Of a stretch of 40,046 bases of DNA, positions 31,689 through 38,176 are shown piece by piece. The DNA is from a virus. How positions within the stretch are numbered: the stretch's first letter is position 1; every line of letters starts with the position of its first letter. A program made the translations under genes and the position numbers. The stretch spans positions 1 to 40,046 of IMG/VR virus record IMGVR_UViG_3300017971_000136; one strand, 5' to 3'. The notes below the pieces were generated by a model, which saw nothing but the letters and a program-made list of their open reading frames with translations, made no database searches and was not told where the DNA came from.

Positions 31689-31768
31689 TCAGTAACACGA
31701 TGTCAAGGGTTCGTGTTACTGACTCCCCGTAATTGCAGACCCAGTTCCCACCGTCGACAATTACGGGG
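31689..31768. promoter_or_regulatory. Two long dyads between terS and the integrase gene
   Basis: Dyad 1: TCAGTAACACGA at 31689-31700 and its inverse at 31711-31722 (12-bp arms, 10-base spacer). Dyad 2: CCCCGTAATTG at 31725-31735 and its inverse at 31758-31768 (11-bp arms, 22-base spacer). On the minus strand a perfect TTGACA (31706-31701) falls in the spacer of dyad 1, but no good -10 follows at normal distance. The site may hold late-operon operators, or the packaging recognition site next to terS. Up to 31821 nothing else was found except the integrase ribosome site. Confidence 0.55.
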
Positions 31769-31821
31769 GGTTGACTTCCCCCCCAGTCTTCGGGGTACTC
31801 TTCCCCCAGGAGGCCCCCTTC

Positions 31822-32988
31822 GTGGGCGTATTCCGCCGCGGCCATACCGTCTGCCCCAGCTGCGGGAAGACGAGACGAGTTGAAAGACCCACCCGGGCCG
31901 ACACCATCACCATCACCTGCCGTTGTGGACAGAAGCTCCAGGTCAAGATGGGTCCCGACTGGTGGGCCGCCTGGCGGGATCCCGACGGCCGGTACGTCCG
32001 CCAGAAGGTGGGGACGAAGAGAAAGGCCGAGCGGATATACCGGAAGGTCTCGTCCGACATCGTCGAGGGGAAGTACGTCAACGTCCAGCCGCGGGACCGC
32101 CACACCTTGGGCGAGCTCCTCGACGCATGGCTGGCCCACCGGGAGAAAGTCTCCGGCCGAGAAAGTCGATGGGGAGACAAGTCGAAGGTTCGGATCCTGA
32201 AGAAGTCCCTCGGCTCCAACAAGCAGATCCACACCATCACCGAGCGGGACATCGAGGCCCACCGGCAGAGGCGAGCGGGTCTCAAGCCCTCGACCATCAA
32301 CCGAGACCTGGCGGTTCTGAGTTCCGCCCTGTCCTGGGCGATCGAGAAGAAGTGGATCCGAAGCCGGCCGCGGATCAAACTGCCGACCCCCTACAACACG
32401 ATGCAGCGTTTCCTCACCCGCGAGGAGGCCAAGCGGTTGATCAAAGAGTGTCCGCTCTACCTGCAGCGGATAGTCCGGACGGCGCTCGCCACCGGGATGA
32501 GGCGAGGGGAGATCCTCGCCATGAGGTGGCGCTGGGTCGACCTGGCCTACCGGGTGATCTCCATTCCGGGCCAGCATACGAAGAACGGGAAAATGCGGCC
32601 GGTGCCGATCAACAACGACTGCGAGGCGGTCCTCCTCGAGGTGGAAGACCGGGCCGTCCTGGGCGGACCCGTGCTCCACGCGCCGAGCATCAAGAAGGTG
32701 AAGGCCGACTTCCGAAAAGCCCGAGACCGAGCAGGCCTCCGCGGCCTCCGCTTCCACGACCTCCGGCATACGTTCGCAAGCTGGCTCGTCCAGGCCGGCG
32801 AAGACCTCTACACGGTGGCCGAGATCCTCGGTCACCAGGACGTGAAGATGACCCGGCGCTATGCTCACCTAGCGCCCGACAACCTGCTCCGGGCCTCCCT
32901 CAAGGCGGAGTTGGAGCCCGAAACTGCTATCCCTACGCTATCCAGTAGGGTGATCCCGTTTCCAAAGGGCGGGAATGAAAAGGATTGA
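31822..32988 (+). CDS. int: Tyrosine recombinase (phage integrase) with N-terminal zinc motif
   Basis: 388 aa from GTG 31822, chosen because AGGAGG (31808-31813) lies 8 bases upstream; the frame is open further up to a TTG with no ribosome site. An N-terminal C11-x2-C14...C33-x-C35 motif precedes an arm/core-binding part (about 50-185). The catalytic set is complete: Arg227 (TGMRRGE), Lys254 (HTKNGK), His312-x2-Arg315 (FHDLRHT), His338 (LGHQD) and Tyr347 (MTRRYAHL). It inserts and excises the phage DNA by site-specific recombination. It is the only large plus-strand gene and converges on the early operon. Confidence 0.93.
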   Translation: MGVFRRGHTVCPSCGKTRRVERPTRADTITITCRCGQKLQVKMGPDWWAAWRDPDGRYVRQKVGTKRKAERIYRKVSSDIVEGKYVNVQPRDRHTLGELLDAWLAHREKVSGRESRWGDKSKVRILKKSLGSNKQIHTITERDIEAHRQRRAGLKPSTINRDLAVLSSALSWAIEKKWIRSRPRIKLPTPYNTMQRFLTREEAKRLIKECPLYLQRIVRTALATGMRRGEILAMRWRWVDLAYRVISIPGQHTKNGKMRPVPINNDCEAVLLEVEDRAVLGGPVLHAPSIKKVKADFRKARDRAGLRGLRFHDLRHTFASWLVQAGEDLYTVAEILGHQDVKMTRRYAHLAPDNLLRASLKAELEPETAIPTLSSRVIPFPKGGNEKD

Positions 32989-33156
32989 CGCCGGCTGAAC
33001 TGACCGCGGTGATGTCAGGACCGGGGGCTTCAGTGGGAATCAGTCTGTGAGGGGGTGCGTCAATCCTGGCCTAGTGGCCCTTCGTCGGGCGCGTCGGTAG
33101 ACTGACCCGGACTGACATCGGCGGACGGGGCAGGGTTTGCTATCCTGGCGCTATCC
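32926..33156. other. Candidate attP with arm-type repeats
   Basis: GCTATCC occurs as a direct pair 11 bp apart at 32926/32937, and again as a direct pair 11 bp apart at 33139/33150, in the same orientation. Between them lies an 11-bp perfect inverted repeat, AGGATTGACGC at 32981-32991 and GCGTCAATCCT at 33057-33067, enclosing the short convergent intergenic space. Paired integrase arm sites on both sides of a core next to int is the expected layout of attP. The core itself is not identified. Confidence 0.55.
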
Positions 33157-33329
33157 TGAGATCTCTCGATTGCCTCTCGTAGTCCGTCAAGGATCCTCAC
33201 CAGCCGCTCCTTGACCATCTCCTTCGGGAAGGGAAGCACCCCCTGGATGTCGGCGTGCACCTTCTCCAGCGCAAACTGGAGGTCTCGAAGCACCCGATCG
33301 TATTTCGGGTGGAGAAAAAGTCTACTCAT
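33060..33329 (-). CDS. Hypothetical early protein, last gene of the early operon
   Basis: 89 aa, ATGA overlap with the excisionase-like gene. N-terminal helical region (YDRVLRDLQFALEKVHADIQG...KERLVRILDGLREAIERS) and a Pro/Asp-rich tail. The 3' half overlaps the right GCTATCC pair of the attP candidate. Being last in the operon next to int, a role in excision or integration is possible but unproven. Confidence 0.6.
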   Translation of the reverse strand: MSRLFLHPKYDRVLRDLQFALEKVHADIQGVLPFPKEMVKERLVRILDGLREAIERSQDSARIANPAPSADVSPGQSTDAPDEGPLGQD

Positions 33330-33556
33330 CCCGCCTCCCTGATATTCTCGGCCAGCCAGCGGTCAAGCTCCGACTCCAGGCAACCGAGGAACCGGCCCAG
33401 CTTCTTGAAGGGGATCGGCGTGCAGCCGTTCGACTTCCCCTTCCGCTGCTCGTAGGCCATCGTCCGGAGGGTCCGCTCCTTGAATCCCGTCCGGTTCGAC
33501 ACCTCCGGGAGACGAAGGAAACGGTCGCCAGGTTGCACGTTTCGCGGTTCGGTCAT
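33326..33556 (-). CDS. Excisionase-like winged-helix DNA-binding protein
   Basis: 76 aa. RFLRLPEVSNRTGFKERTLRTMAYEQRK followed by PIPFKKLGRFLGCLESELDRWLAE has the MerR/AlpA-type winged-helix pattern: a recognition helix, a basic loop and a final helix with W. Such proteins in temperate phages are excisionases (Xis) or AlpA-like regulators. Its place beside the integrase and the putative attP favours Xis. Stop/start overlaps of 4 bases on both sides. Confidence 0.65.
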   Translation of the reverse strand: MTEPRNVQPGDRFLRLPEVSNRTGFKERTLRTMAYEQRKGKSNGCTPIPFKKLGRFLGCLESELDRWLAENIREAG

Positions 33557-34299
33557 GGTGTCGCCTCCTCCGGGAACTGCTCGTAGGTTTTCCCATCAAG
33601 TGTGTGTCGACCTTGCGAATCCTTCTTGAAGAAGAAGGGGACGCCCGCCGCTTCACACTGTCTCTTCACATCCAACGCCCACTCGGTTTTCATCGGGCGT
33701 TTGCCGGGTCCTGTCTCCGCTCCAACGATAACCCAGTCGAGATACGGCATGTCTCCCTTGCCAACCCACGAACGCAACTCCACTGGCTCCAGCATCGGCT
33801 CTATCGACACGAACCGGACGGCAGCGGGGATCTTGAGTAAGATCGGGATACGCTCGTCGGCTCTCGCCTGGTTCTCTGCTGTGACGCCGAGCCAGATGTT
33901 CTTGACCGGCGCCTTCGACCCCGCCCGCATGTGGTCGATCCAGCTGGTGACAAACTCCAGCATCCGGGCCGGGCGCTTCGTCAACACCTGGAAGACGTGA
34001 GCCTCCGCAACCACCATCGCCGACCAGACCGCCTCGATCCAGTCGAGGGGGACGTCCTTGTGGAAGAGGTCCCCCATCGAGCAGACGAACACCAGGCGGG
34101 GTTTCCGCCACCCGTGCGGATCGTAGACCTTGTCTCGGTGGAGGGTCACCCGGAAGGGATCGTCCTTCGGATACCCGCACCGACCCCGGAGCCGATGGGC
34201 CATCCGTCGGGCGTAGCAGTTCCGACACCCCTCGGAGATCGGAGTGCAGCCGGTGATCGGGTTCCAGGTCTCGTCCGTCCATTCAATTTTGGTCGGCAT
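33553..34299 (-). CDS. Phage Gp37/Gp68-family protein (DUF5131)
   Basis: 248 aa. The opening KIEWTDETWNPITGCTPISEGCRNCYA with C18-x6-C25-x2-C28 is the signature of the Gp37/Gp68 family (DUF5131), which resembles radical SAM proteins in this cysteine cluster. Later segments (VFVCSMGDLFHKDVP, VFQVLTKRPARM, WLGVTAENQ, RFVSIEPML, WVIVGAETG) are all typical for the family. It may bind an iron-sulfur cluster; the biological substrate is unknown. Confidence 0.85.
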   Translation of the reverse strand: MPTKIEWTDETWNPITGCTPISEGCRNCYARRMAHRLRGRCGYPKDDPFRVTLHRDKVYDPHGWRKPRLVFVCSMGDLFHKDVPLDWIEAVWSAMVVAEAHVFQVLTKRPARMLEFVTSWIDHMRAGSKAPVKNIWLGVTAENQARADERIPILLKIPAAVRFVSIEPMLEPVELRSWVGKGDMPYLDWVIVGAETGPGKRPMKTEWALDVKRQCEAAGVPFFFKKDSQGRHTLDGKTYEQFPEEATP

Positions 34300-34741
34300 C
34301 CTCGATCCTTTCCGGGTCGCCTTCGCTCTCTGATAAAATCAGGTAACCGCAAGGACACTCGACGGGCGCAACCCCACCGGGTGGGTAGTCGTCCCAGTAG
34401 GTCTCGACTCGCCGCTCGCACTTGGGACAGGTGACAAGGTAGCGGGTCTTGCTCGACCCGGGGATCCTCCCCCGGAGCCTCTCCAGCTTGAACCGGACCA
34501 CCCGCTCCACCGAGTCCTCGACGTCGAGGGCCTGGGCCAGCTGCTCGATCATGATCTGCGTGTCGGCCATCTCGTCGACAAGATCCCGGATCGCCGCCCT
34601 CTTCTCCTTGGCATCGCGGAGACAATGGAGGGCCGCGACCGAAAGTTCGCTCGCCTCCTCTGCCAGCATGGCGAGTTGTGCGGGCAACCCCCAGGCATTC
34701 AGGGCCGCCTGGTAGATCTCCGCCTTGAATCCGTCGTTCAT
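34283..34741 (-). CDS. MazG-like NTP pyrophosphatase fused to a zinc ribbon
   Basis: 152 aa from ATG 34741. Residues 28-60 contain the MazG metal-binding pattern EExxE (28-32) followed after 24 residues by ExxD (57-60). The all-alpha domain would hydrolyse NTPs or alarmones to NMP and pyrophosphate. A C-terminal zinc ribbon follows (C105/C108 and C129/C131) separated by a short linker; MazG-like domains do not usually carry one. The gene is embedded in the early operon with 4-17-base overlaps. Nucleotide pool control during infection is a reasonable guess. Confidence 0.75.
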   Translation of the reverse strand: MNDGFKAEIYQAALNAWGLPAQLAMLAEEASELSVAALHCLRDAKEKRAAIRDLVDEMADTQIMIEQLAQALDVEDSVERVVRFKLERLRGRIPGSSKTRYLVTCPKCERRVETYWDDYPPGGVAPVECPCGYLILSESEGDPERIEDADQN

Positions 34742-34986
34742 GCTGCATCCTCCTCGAATAGGGTTTTCTGCCGGCGGAAACTCTCGGCCGTCGGCCTGTA
34801 CTTGTAGAAAGTCCGGTAGTCTCTTCGGATGCAATCCAGCTTCCAACCTCTCGGGCAGTTCCTTCTCACCTCCGAGATGTAGCGGAGGACCGTCGCCCGA
34901 CTCTTCTTCGACTTCCGGACCAACCAGTCAAGGGAGATCTCCTTGTAGGCGTTCGCCTGGAAGTAGTGCAGGAGTTTTCGGATCAC
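34738..34986 (-). CDS. Small HTH DNA-binding protein
   Basis: 82 aa from GTG 34986, in a GTGA overlap with the upstream stop. Pattern KEISLDWLVRKSKKSRATVLRYISEVRR is a helix-turn-helix, with a basic Arg/Tyr-rich C-terminal half. A MerR or GntR family assignment is not possible from the sequence. Likely an early regulator. Confidence 0.55.
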   Translation of the reverse strand: MIRKLLHYFQANAYKEISLDWLVRKSKKSRATVLRYISEVRRNCPRGWKLDCIRRDYRTFYKYRPTAESFRRQKTLFEEDAA

Positions 34987-35180
34987 TCTGGGCACTCGGC
35001 CTCCTTGCACTTCGGATGCCTGACCGGCTGGCCCTTCTCGTTCTCCAGCTCCAAGGCAAACAGATCGCACCAGTCCCGCCGCCCCTCGTCTCCGATGATC
35101 TGTTTACAGACTGTCCGGCGGCCATGACACCAGCCGCAGAACTTCTTGTCCGCCTGGATCTGTACGCGGACGGTTTTCAC
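34983..35180 (-). CDS. Small cysteine-rich protein
   Basis: 65 aa from GTG 35180 with GGAGG 4 bases upstream. Cysteines at 15, 18, 25, 38, 58 and 63 (CGWC, DWC, KCKEAEC) suggest zinc binding. Charged middle. Overlaps both neighbours by 4 bases. No family recognised. Confidence 0.6.
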   Translation of the reverse strand: MKTVRVQIQADKKFCGWCHGRRTVCKQIIGDEGRRDWCDLFALELENEKGQPVRHPKCKEAECPE

Positions 35181-36160
35181 TTGGCCTCCATGAATAGCCC
35201 CAGCTGCTTTGTGCGCTTCTTGATCAGCAGGGCATAGTCCGGATTCAACTCGAATCCGATCCAGCCGCGGCCGAGGTCTTGGCAGACCTGGCCGGTGGTG
35301 CCGGATCCAAGGAAAGGATCGAGAACAATCCCCCCAGCTGGACACCCCGCCAAGATGCAGGGCTTGATCAGGTCTGGGGGAAAGGTGGCGAAGTGGGCAC
35401 CGGGGTAGGGTACCGTGGGCACCGTCCAGACGGTGCGGCGGTTGCGGCCAGTGCCGTCTGGGGTGTAGGGCACAGAGGCCCCGCGGTGCCCGTCGGGCCT
35501 GTCGAACTCTGGGCCGAGGCGGCGGTGGGTGTTTCCACTGGCCCGCTCCGTGGAAGGCTCCCTGACCGCCTCCCCGTCGTAGTAGTACCGCTCAGACTTC
35601 GACAACAAGAACAGGTACTCGTGGGCCTTTGTCGGCCTGTCTGTCACCGACTCAGGCATCGGGTTGGGTTTGCTCCAGATGATATCCGATCGCAAATACC
35701 ACCCGTCCGCCTGGAGGGCGAAGGCCACACGCCAGGGGACACCCACAAGATCCTTGGGCTTGAGGCCGGGGGGGATGTGTTTTTCTGCTCGGGGGATCTC
35801 CCCGTCTGCGTCACAATTCACGGCCCGCGGGTTCTTCCGGGGAGCCATCCGATCCGCCAGCGCCTTCAAGTTCTTCTGGGGTTGTTGTGTCCCCTGATTG
35901 GCATAACAATCCCCCAGGTTGAGCCACAGCGTCCCGTCTGCCCGCAGCGCCCGCCTCAACTCCTGGAAGATCTCCACCAGCCGCTCCACGTACTCCTCCG
36001 GCGTCTTCTCCAGCCCCAGCTGGCCCTCCACTCCGTAGTCCCTCAGTCCCCAGTAGGGCGGGCTCGTCACAATGCAGTGGACGGACTCGTCTGGAAGCTG
36101 GCGCGCCAGCTCGAGCGCGTCTCCGAAGGCGGGGCGGTTCGTGTGGAAGGGTCCGATCAA
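35177..36160 (-). CDS. DNA (amino) methyltransferase, TSPPY class
   Basis: 327 aa from TTG 36160 (GGAGGGG 5 bases upstream, TTGA overlap with the preceding stop). Motif IV TSPPYW at 32-37 near the N-terminus and motif I DPFLGSGTTG at 281-290 near the C-terminus give the beta-class order, so it methylates an exocyclic amino group (N4-cytosine or N6-adenine). The middle carries a target-recognition region with IIWSKPNPMPESVTDRP. No restriction enzyme is encoded nearby, so it is an orphan, probably protecting phage DNA from host restriction or marking it. Confidence 0.9.
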   Translation of the reverse strand: MIGPFHTNRPAFGDALELARQLPDESVHCIVTSPPYWGLRDYGVEGQLGLEKTPEEYVERLVEIFQELRRALRADGTLWLNLGDCYANQGTQQPQKNLKALADRMAPRKNPRAVNCDADGEIPRAEKHIPPGLKPKDLVGVPWRVAFALQADGWYLRSDIIWSKPNPMPESVTDRPTKAHEYLFLLSKSERYYYDGEAVREPSTERASGNTHRRLGPEFDRPDGHRGASVPYTPDGTGRNRRTVWTVPTVPYPGAHFATFPPDLIKPCILAGCPAGGIVLDPFLGSGTTGQVCQDLGRGWIGFELNPDYALLIKKRTKQLGLFMEAK

Positions 36161-36570
36161 CTCATCCCCTCCACGTCCTGGAGCATCGACCAGTTCTCCC
36201 CCTCCTGCTTCTGGATTCGGTTCCAGTCCCGGACGTACCGGGAGACCTTCCGGGGTGTCCACTTGCGTTTCGGCTTGCCGGTGGGACAGCGGCCGGTCTC
36301 TTTCCTCACCTTCATGTGGGCACCGTAGCCGGCGGCCCGCATCCTCTTCCCGCAGTAGGGGCAGGTTTTACGGGCGAAGCGGCCGTCCGTCTTCTTCGGC
36401 TTGGGCTTGCCCCGCTTCCCGATCTGATCGTCGGTCAAGATCCTCCGGACGTTCGAGGCGTTCGCCCCGCACCGCTCCGCTAGCTCCATCGAGTTGAGGT
36501 CCGGGTTCGCCCTCGCGGCCTCAAGGACCAGCTGCCGCTTGGCGTCCGCTTCTGTCTTTCGCATTCGCAT
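36157..36570 (-). CDS. HTH protein with C-terminal zinc finger
   Basis: 137 aa from ATG 36570 (GGGAGG 7 bases upstream). N-terminal HTH (ELAERCGANASNVRRIL) closely similar to the product of the next gene upstream: about 19 of the first 46 residues are identical by hand alignment. A C70-x2-C73-x11-H85-x9-C95 zinc motif follows, then a basic helical C-terminus. Perhaps a transcription regulator or a DNA-binding partner of the methyltransferase encoded next. Confidence 0.6.
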   Translation of the reverse strand: MRMRKTEADAKRQLVLEAARANPDLNSMELAERCGANASNVRRILTDDQIGKRGKPKPKKTDGRFARKTCPYCGKRMRAAGYGAHMKVRKETGRCPTGKPKRKWTPRKVSRYVRDWNRIQKQEGENWSMLQDVEGMS

Positions 36571-36827
36571 CAAAGAGCCTCCCTTGTTATCCCGTGGTAT
36601 CCCCACTCGGGATCGCGTGGCAGGTTGACCAGCTTCCGGGCGTCCTTCTCTTCCAGGAGATCCCGCTGCTCCAGCTTGATCCCCGCCTTCTTGCAGATAG
36701 ATCTGATCGTGGCGGTCGAGACACGGAAACGCTCGGCCAGAAGTCGGGCGGTCAAGTGCGGATTCTTGCGGACGGCCTCCAGGATGCGGAGCCGGCGGGC
36801 CTCACTTTGGGCTTTTCGTGTTCTCAA
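36570..36827 (-). CDS. HTH protein, paralogue of the next gene
   Basis: 85 aa from TTG 36827 (AGAGAGG about 6 bases upstream). MRTRKAQSEARRLRILEAV then HLTARLLAERFRVSTATIRSICKKAG is a clear helix-turn-helix, with a short acidic C-terminus. Starts inside the 3' end of the preceding gene and ends in TGATG with the next. Tandem duplication with 36157-36570 followed by gain of a zinc finger, or loss here. Confidence 0.6.
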   Translation of the reverse strand: MRTRKAQSEARRLRILEAVRKNPHLTARLLAERFRVSTATIRSICKKAGIKLEQRDLLEEKDARKLVNLPRDPEWGYHGITREAL

Positions 36828-37044
36828 GGCGGACCTCTCTTTTCTTCGGGCATTCCTTCAGGTGCTCGTCCAGTCCCCGCTCCAATCCAAACAGCCGTTG
36901 ACACCACCGGCATCGGTAGAGCGTGTTATCCCCCAGGCCTTCCAGCAGGGAGAGTCGATCATTCAGCCAGGCGTCGAGCGGTTGCTTGTCCGGTTCGTAC
37001 CCGTGCTCGACCGCTACTGCTTCGATCACTTCGATGTCGGTCAA
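36802..37044 (-). CDS. Small zinc-finger protein
   Basis: 80 aa from TTG 37044 with GGGAGG 5 bases upstream. Residues 45-65 form C-x2-C-x12-H-x3-C (YRCRWCQRLFGLERGLDEHLKEC), a CCHC-type finger. N-terminal half acidic helical. Possibly a DNA-binding early protein. Confidence 0.6.
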   Translation of the reverse strand: MTDIEVIEAVAVEHGYEPDKQPLDAWLNDRLSLLEGLGDNTLYRCRWCQRLFGLERGLDEHLKECPKKREVRLENTKSPK

Positions 37045-37045
37045 C

Positions 37046-37147
37046 TCAGCCTCCCATCATCTTGATAAAAACCCAGAGGACCGCACCACAACCAGCGGCC
37101 AGGAGGGCGCATACCCCAGCGGCACGTAGTAGATCTCGATCGCTCAT
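37046..37147 (-). CDS. 33-aa one-helix membrane protein
   Basis: ATG 37147 in ATGA overlap with the upstream stop. Short charged N-terminus, then one hydrophobic helix (AAGVCALLAAGCGAVLWVFI) and a 5-residue tail. Function unknown; its coupling to flanking genes supports expression. Confidence 0.5.
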   Translation of the reverse strand: MSDRDLLRAAGVCALLAAGCGAVLWVFIKMMGG

Positions 37148-37554
37148 TTCTCCTGCGCCTCCTCGATCCGCACCATCGCGGCCAGCATCTCCCGGCCGAG
37201 TTTCCAGCCGACCACCATCACGGGGAGATCCCCGTGGTCGGTACAATGCGCCACCGGCTGGGAGCACCCCCGCATTTTCAGCACCGCGTCCCGGTAGGCT
37301 TTCCGCCAGTCGACCTTCCCGCCCTCCCGGCACTCCAGGTTGAAAACGATGTTTCCGTTTCCGGTGGAGATCAGAACGTCCTTGCTCGACTTATAGCCTA
37401 GTTCGGCGTGGCCCTTGCAGCCGTACTCCTCCAGGGCGCGTTCGCACTCGCCGCAGACCTTCTCCTCGTTTCCTCTTCCAGCCTTGACGGCCCGGCGGCC
37501 CCTGCGCTGTCTGCGCTTGTCGGTATCTGTTGATCTGTCTGCGTAGACTTTCAT
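37144..37554 (-). CDS. Putative nuclease-fold protein
   Basis: 136 aa from ATG 37554. A basic N-terminus (DKRRQRRGRRAVKAGRGN) leads to a CGEC...GC zinc-like segment, then FNLECREGGKVDWRKAYRDAVLKM and LPVMVVGWKL. The beta-strand with E-x-R/K, basic helix and following strand resembles the core of small PD-(D/E)xK nucleases such as phage Holliday junction resolvase-like proteins, but the lysine is not in its usual place. It is the first gene after the 37.6-kb promoter region. The frame is open further upstream to a GTG at 37731, through hairpins, which I reject. Confidence 0.45.
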   Translation of the reverse strand: MKVYADRSTDTDKRRQRRGRRAVKAGRGNEEKVCGECERALEEYGCKGHAELGYKSSKDVLISTGNGNIVFNLECREGGKVDWRKAYRDAVLKMRGCSQPVAHCTDHGDLPVMVVGWKLGREMLAAMVRIEEAQEK

Positions 37555-37574
37555 TCTCTTACCCCTTATAGATT

Positions 37575-37611
37575 GCCCGGGGGATTGGGCGGGGTAAGCA
37601 ACCCCCCGGGC
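37575..37611 (-). promoter_or_regulatory. 5'-terminal leader hairpin of the second early transcript
   Basis: On the minus strand GCCCGGGGG (37611-37603) pairs with CCCCCGGGC (37583-37575). RNA starting 7 bases after the -10 box at 37624-37619 would begin at about 37612, so the transcript opens directly with this stem, as does the early transcript from 1426. Confidence 0.45.
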
Positions 37612-37612
37612 G

Positions 37613-37625
37613 AGCAATAGAATAC
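37613..37625 (-). promoter_or_regulatory. Second early promoter motif GTATTCTATTGCT
   Basis: The minus-strand sequence matches 12 of 13 bases of GTATTCTATAGCT at 1439-1427, the -10 region of the early promoter. The -10 box would be TATTCT (37624-37619). No good -35 was found at 16-17 bases, so an activator or different polymerase specificity may be required. Confidence 0.45.
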
Positions 37626-37808
37626 TCCGCACACAATGGATCGAAGTGTTGACTCCCTTGGTTTCCCCGCACAAAAAAAGATGGAGGCTGGCCGGGTTGT
37701 TCACCCGGGTCGGTACTTCCCTTTCCGGCACTCACCGGCTTTACCTTGTCCTGCGTGGGACAAGTCCTCTGCCACCTGTGCGTTTTCACGCCGCAGCCTC
37801 CAAAACGA

Positions 37809-38000
37809 TCACTTTTCCCTCCCGAACTGAGTCGGCAGGATCGAGATCTCCACCGGGTAGGGCTTGAACTTGTGGCCCCGCTCCATCGTTTTCTCGATCG
37901 CCCACTGTGCTTTTTTCTCCGAGTGAAACAGCAGGAGTTCTCCTCCTACGTGGACGGCGTCCTCCAGGCAGACAGAATCCACCGGGCAAATACAAAACAT
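37809..38000 (-). CDS. Small hypothetical protein
   Basis: 63 aa from ATG 38000 (GGAGGAGG about 10 bases upstream). MFCICPVDSVCLEDAVHVGGELLLFHSEKKAQWAIEK then a basic mixed end. The frame extends upstream but the earlier part overlaps the DnaJ-finger gene. A compact alpha/beta protein without known domain. Confidence 0.55.
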   Translation of the reverse strand: MFCICPVDSVCLEDAVHVGGELLLFHSEKKAQWAIEKTMERGHKFKPYPVEISILPTQFGREK

Positions 38001-38002
38001 GA

Positions 38003-38176
38003 TCAATCGACCTCCTCCTGGTCTCCGTTTTTGTTCACCCTCTGCCGATAGGGGTTGTTGATCTTCTTCTTCAGCATGTAGCCCCGGCCGTTGCACCGCG
38101 GGCAGGTGTCCCCGTTCAAATGTCCTGCACCCAGACAGAGCTTGCAGGGCGTCCGCTCCAGTCGGTAGGTGTTCAT
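38003..38176 (-). CDS. Small DnaJ-type zinc finger protein
   Basis: 57 aa from ATG 38176, GGAGG 7 bases upstream, ATGA overlap with the replication initiator. Residues 11-33 read CxLCxGAGxL...CPRCNGRGY, two CxxCxGxG knuckles (C11/C14, C25/C28) as in DnaJ. Basic C-terminus. A chaperone- or DNA-related partner of the replication protein is possible. Confidence 0.65.
   Translation of the reverse strand: MNTYRLERTPCKLCLGAGHLNGDTCPRCNGRGYMLKKKINNPYRQRVNKNGDQEEVD

Larger units (their letters stand above)
37555..37808. other. Structured intergenic region within the early operon
   Basis: About 250 bases with no convincing gene. Hairpins: 37575-37583/37603-37611 (GCCCGGGGG), 37690-37707 around CCGGGT-TGTTC-ACCCGG, 37745-37751/37758-37764 (CTTGTCC-N6-GGACAAG, perfect) and GCGT-TTTC-ACGC at 37781-37792. 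A T-run (seven T on the minus strand, near 37680) follows the CCGGGT hairpin at too great a distance for a classic terminator. A promoter-like motif lies at 37613-37625. Confidence 0.55.

Noticed and set aside
31477-32868. 463-codon minus-strand frame opposite the integrase
   Set aside because: The integrase frame has all catalytic residues; the opposite frame shows none. Only its last 70 codons are kept as a question.
37559-37789. 76-codon frame from a GTG with a GGAGG site
   Set aside because: The ribosome site is good, but the peptide is Pro/Gly/Gln-rich without order and the DNA is occupied by several hairpins and a promoter motif; left as structured non-coding DNA.
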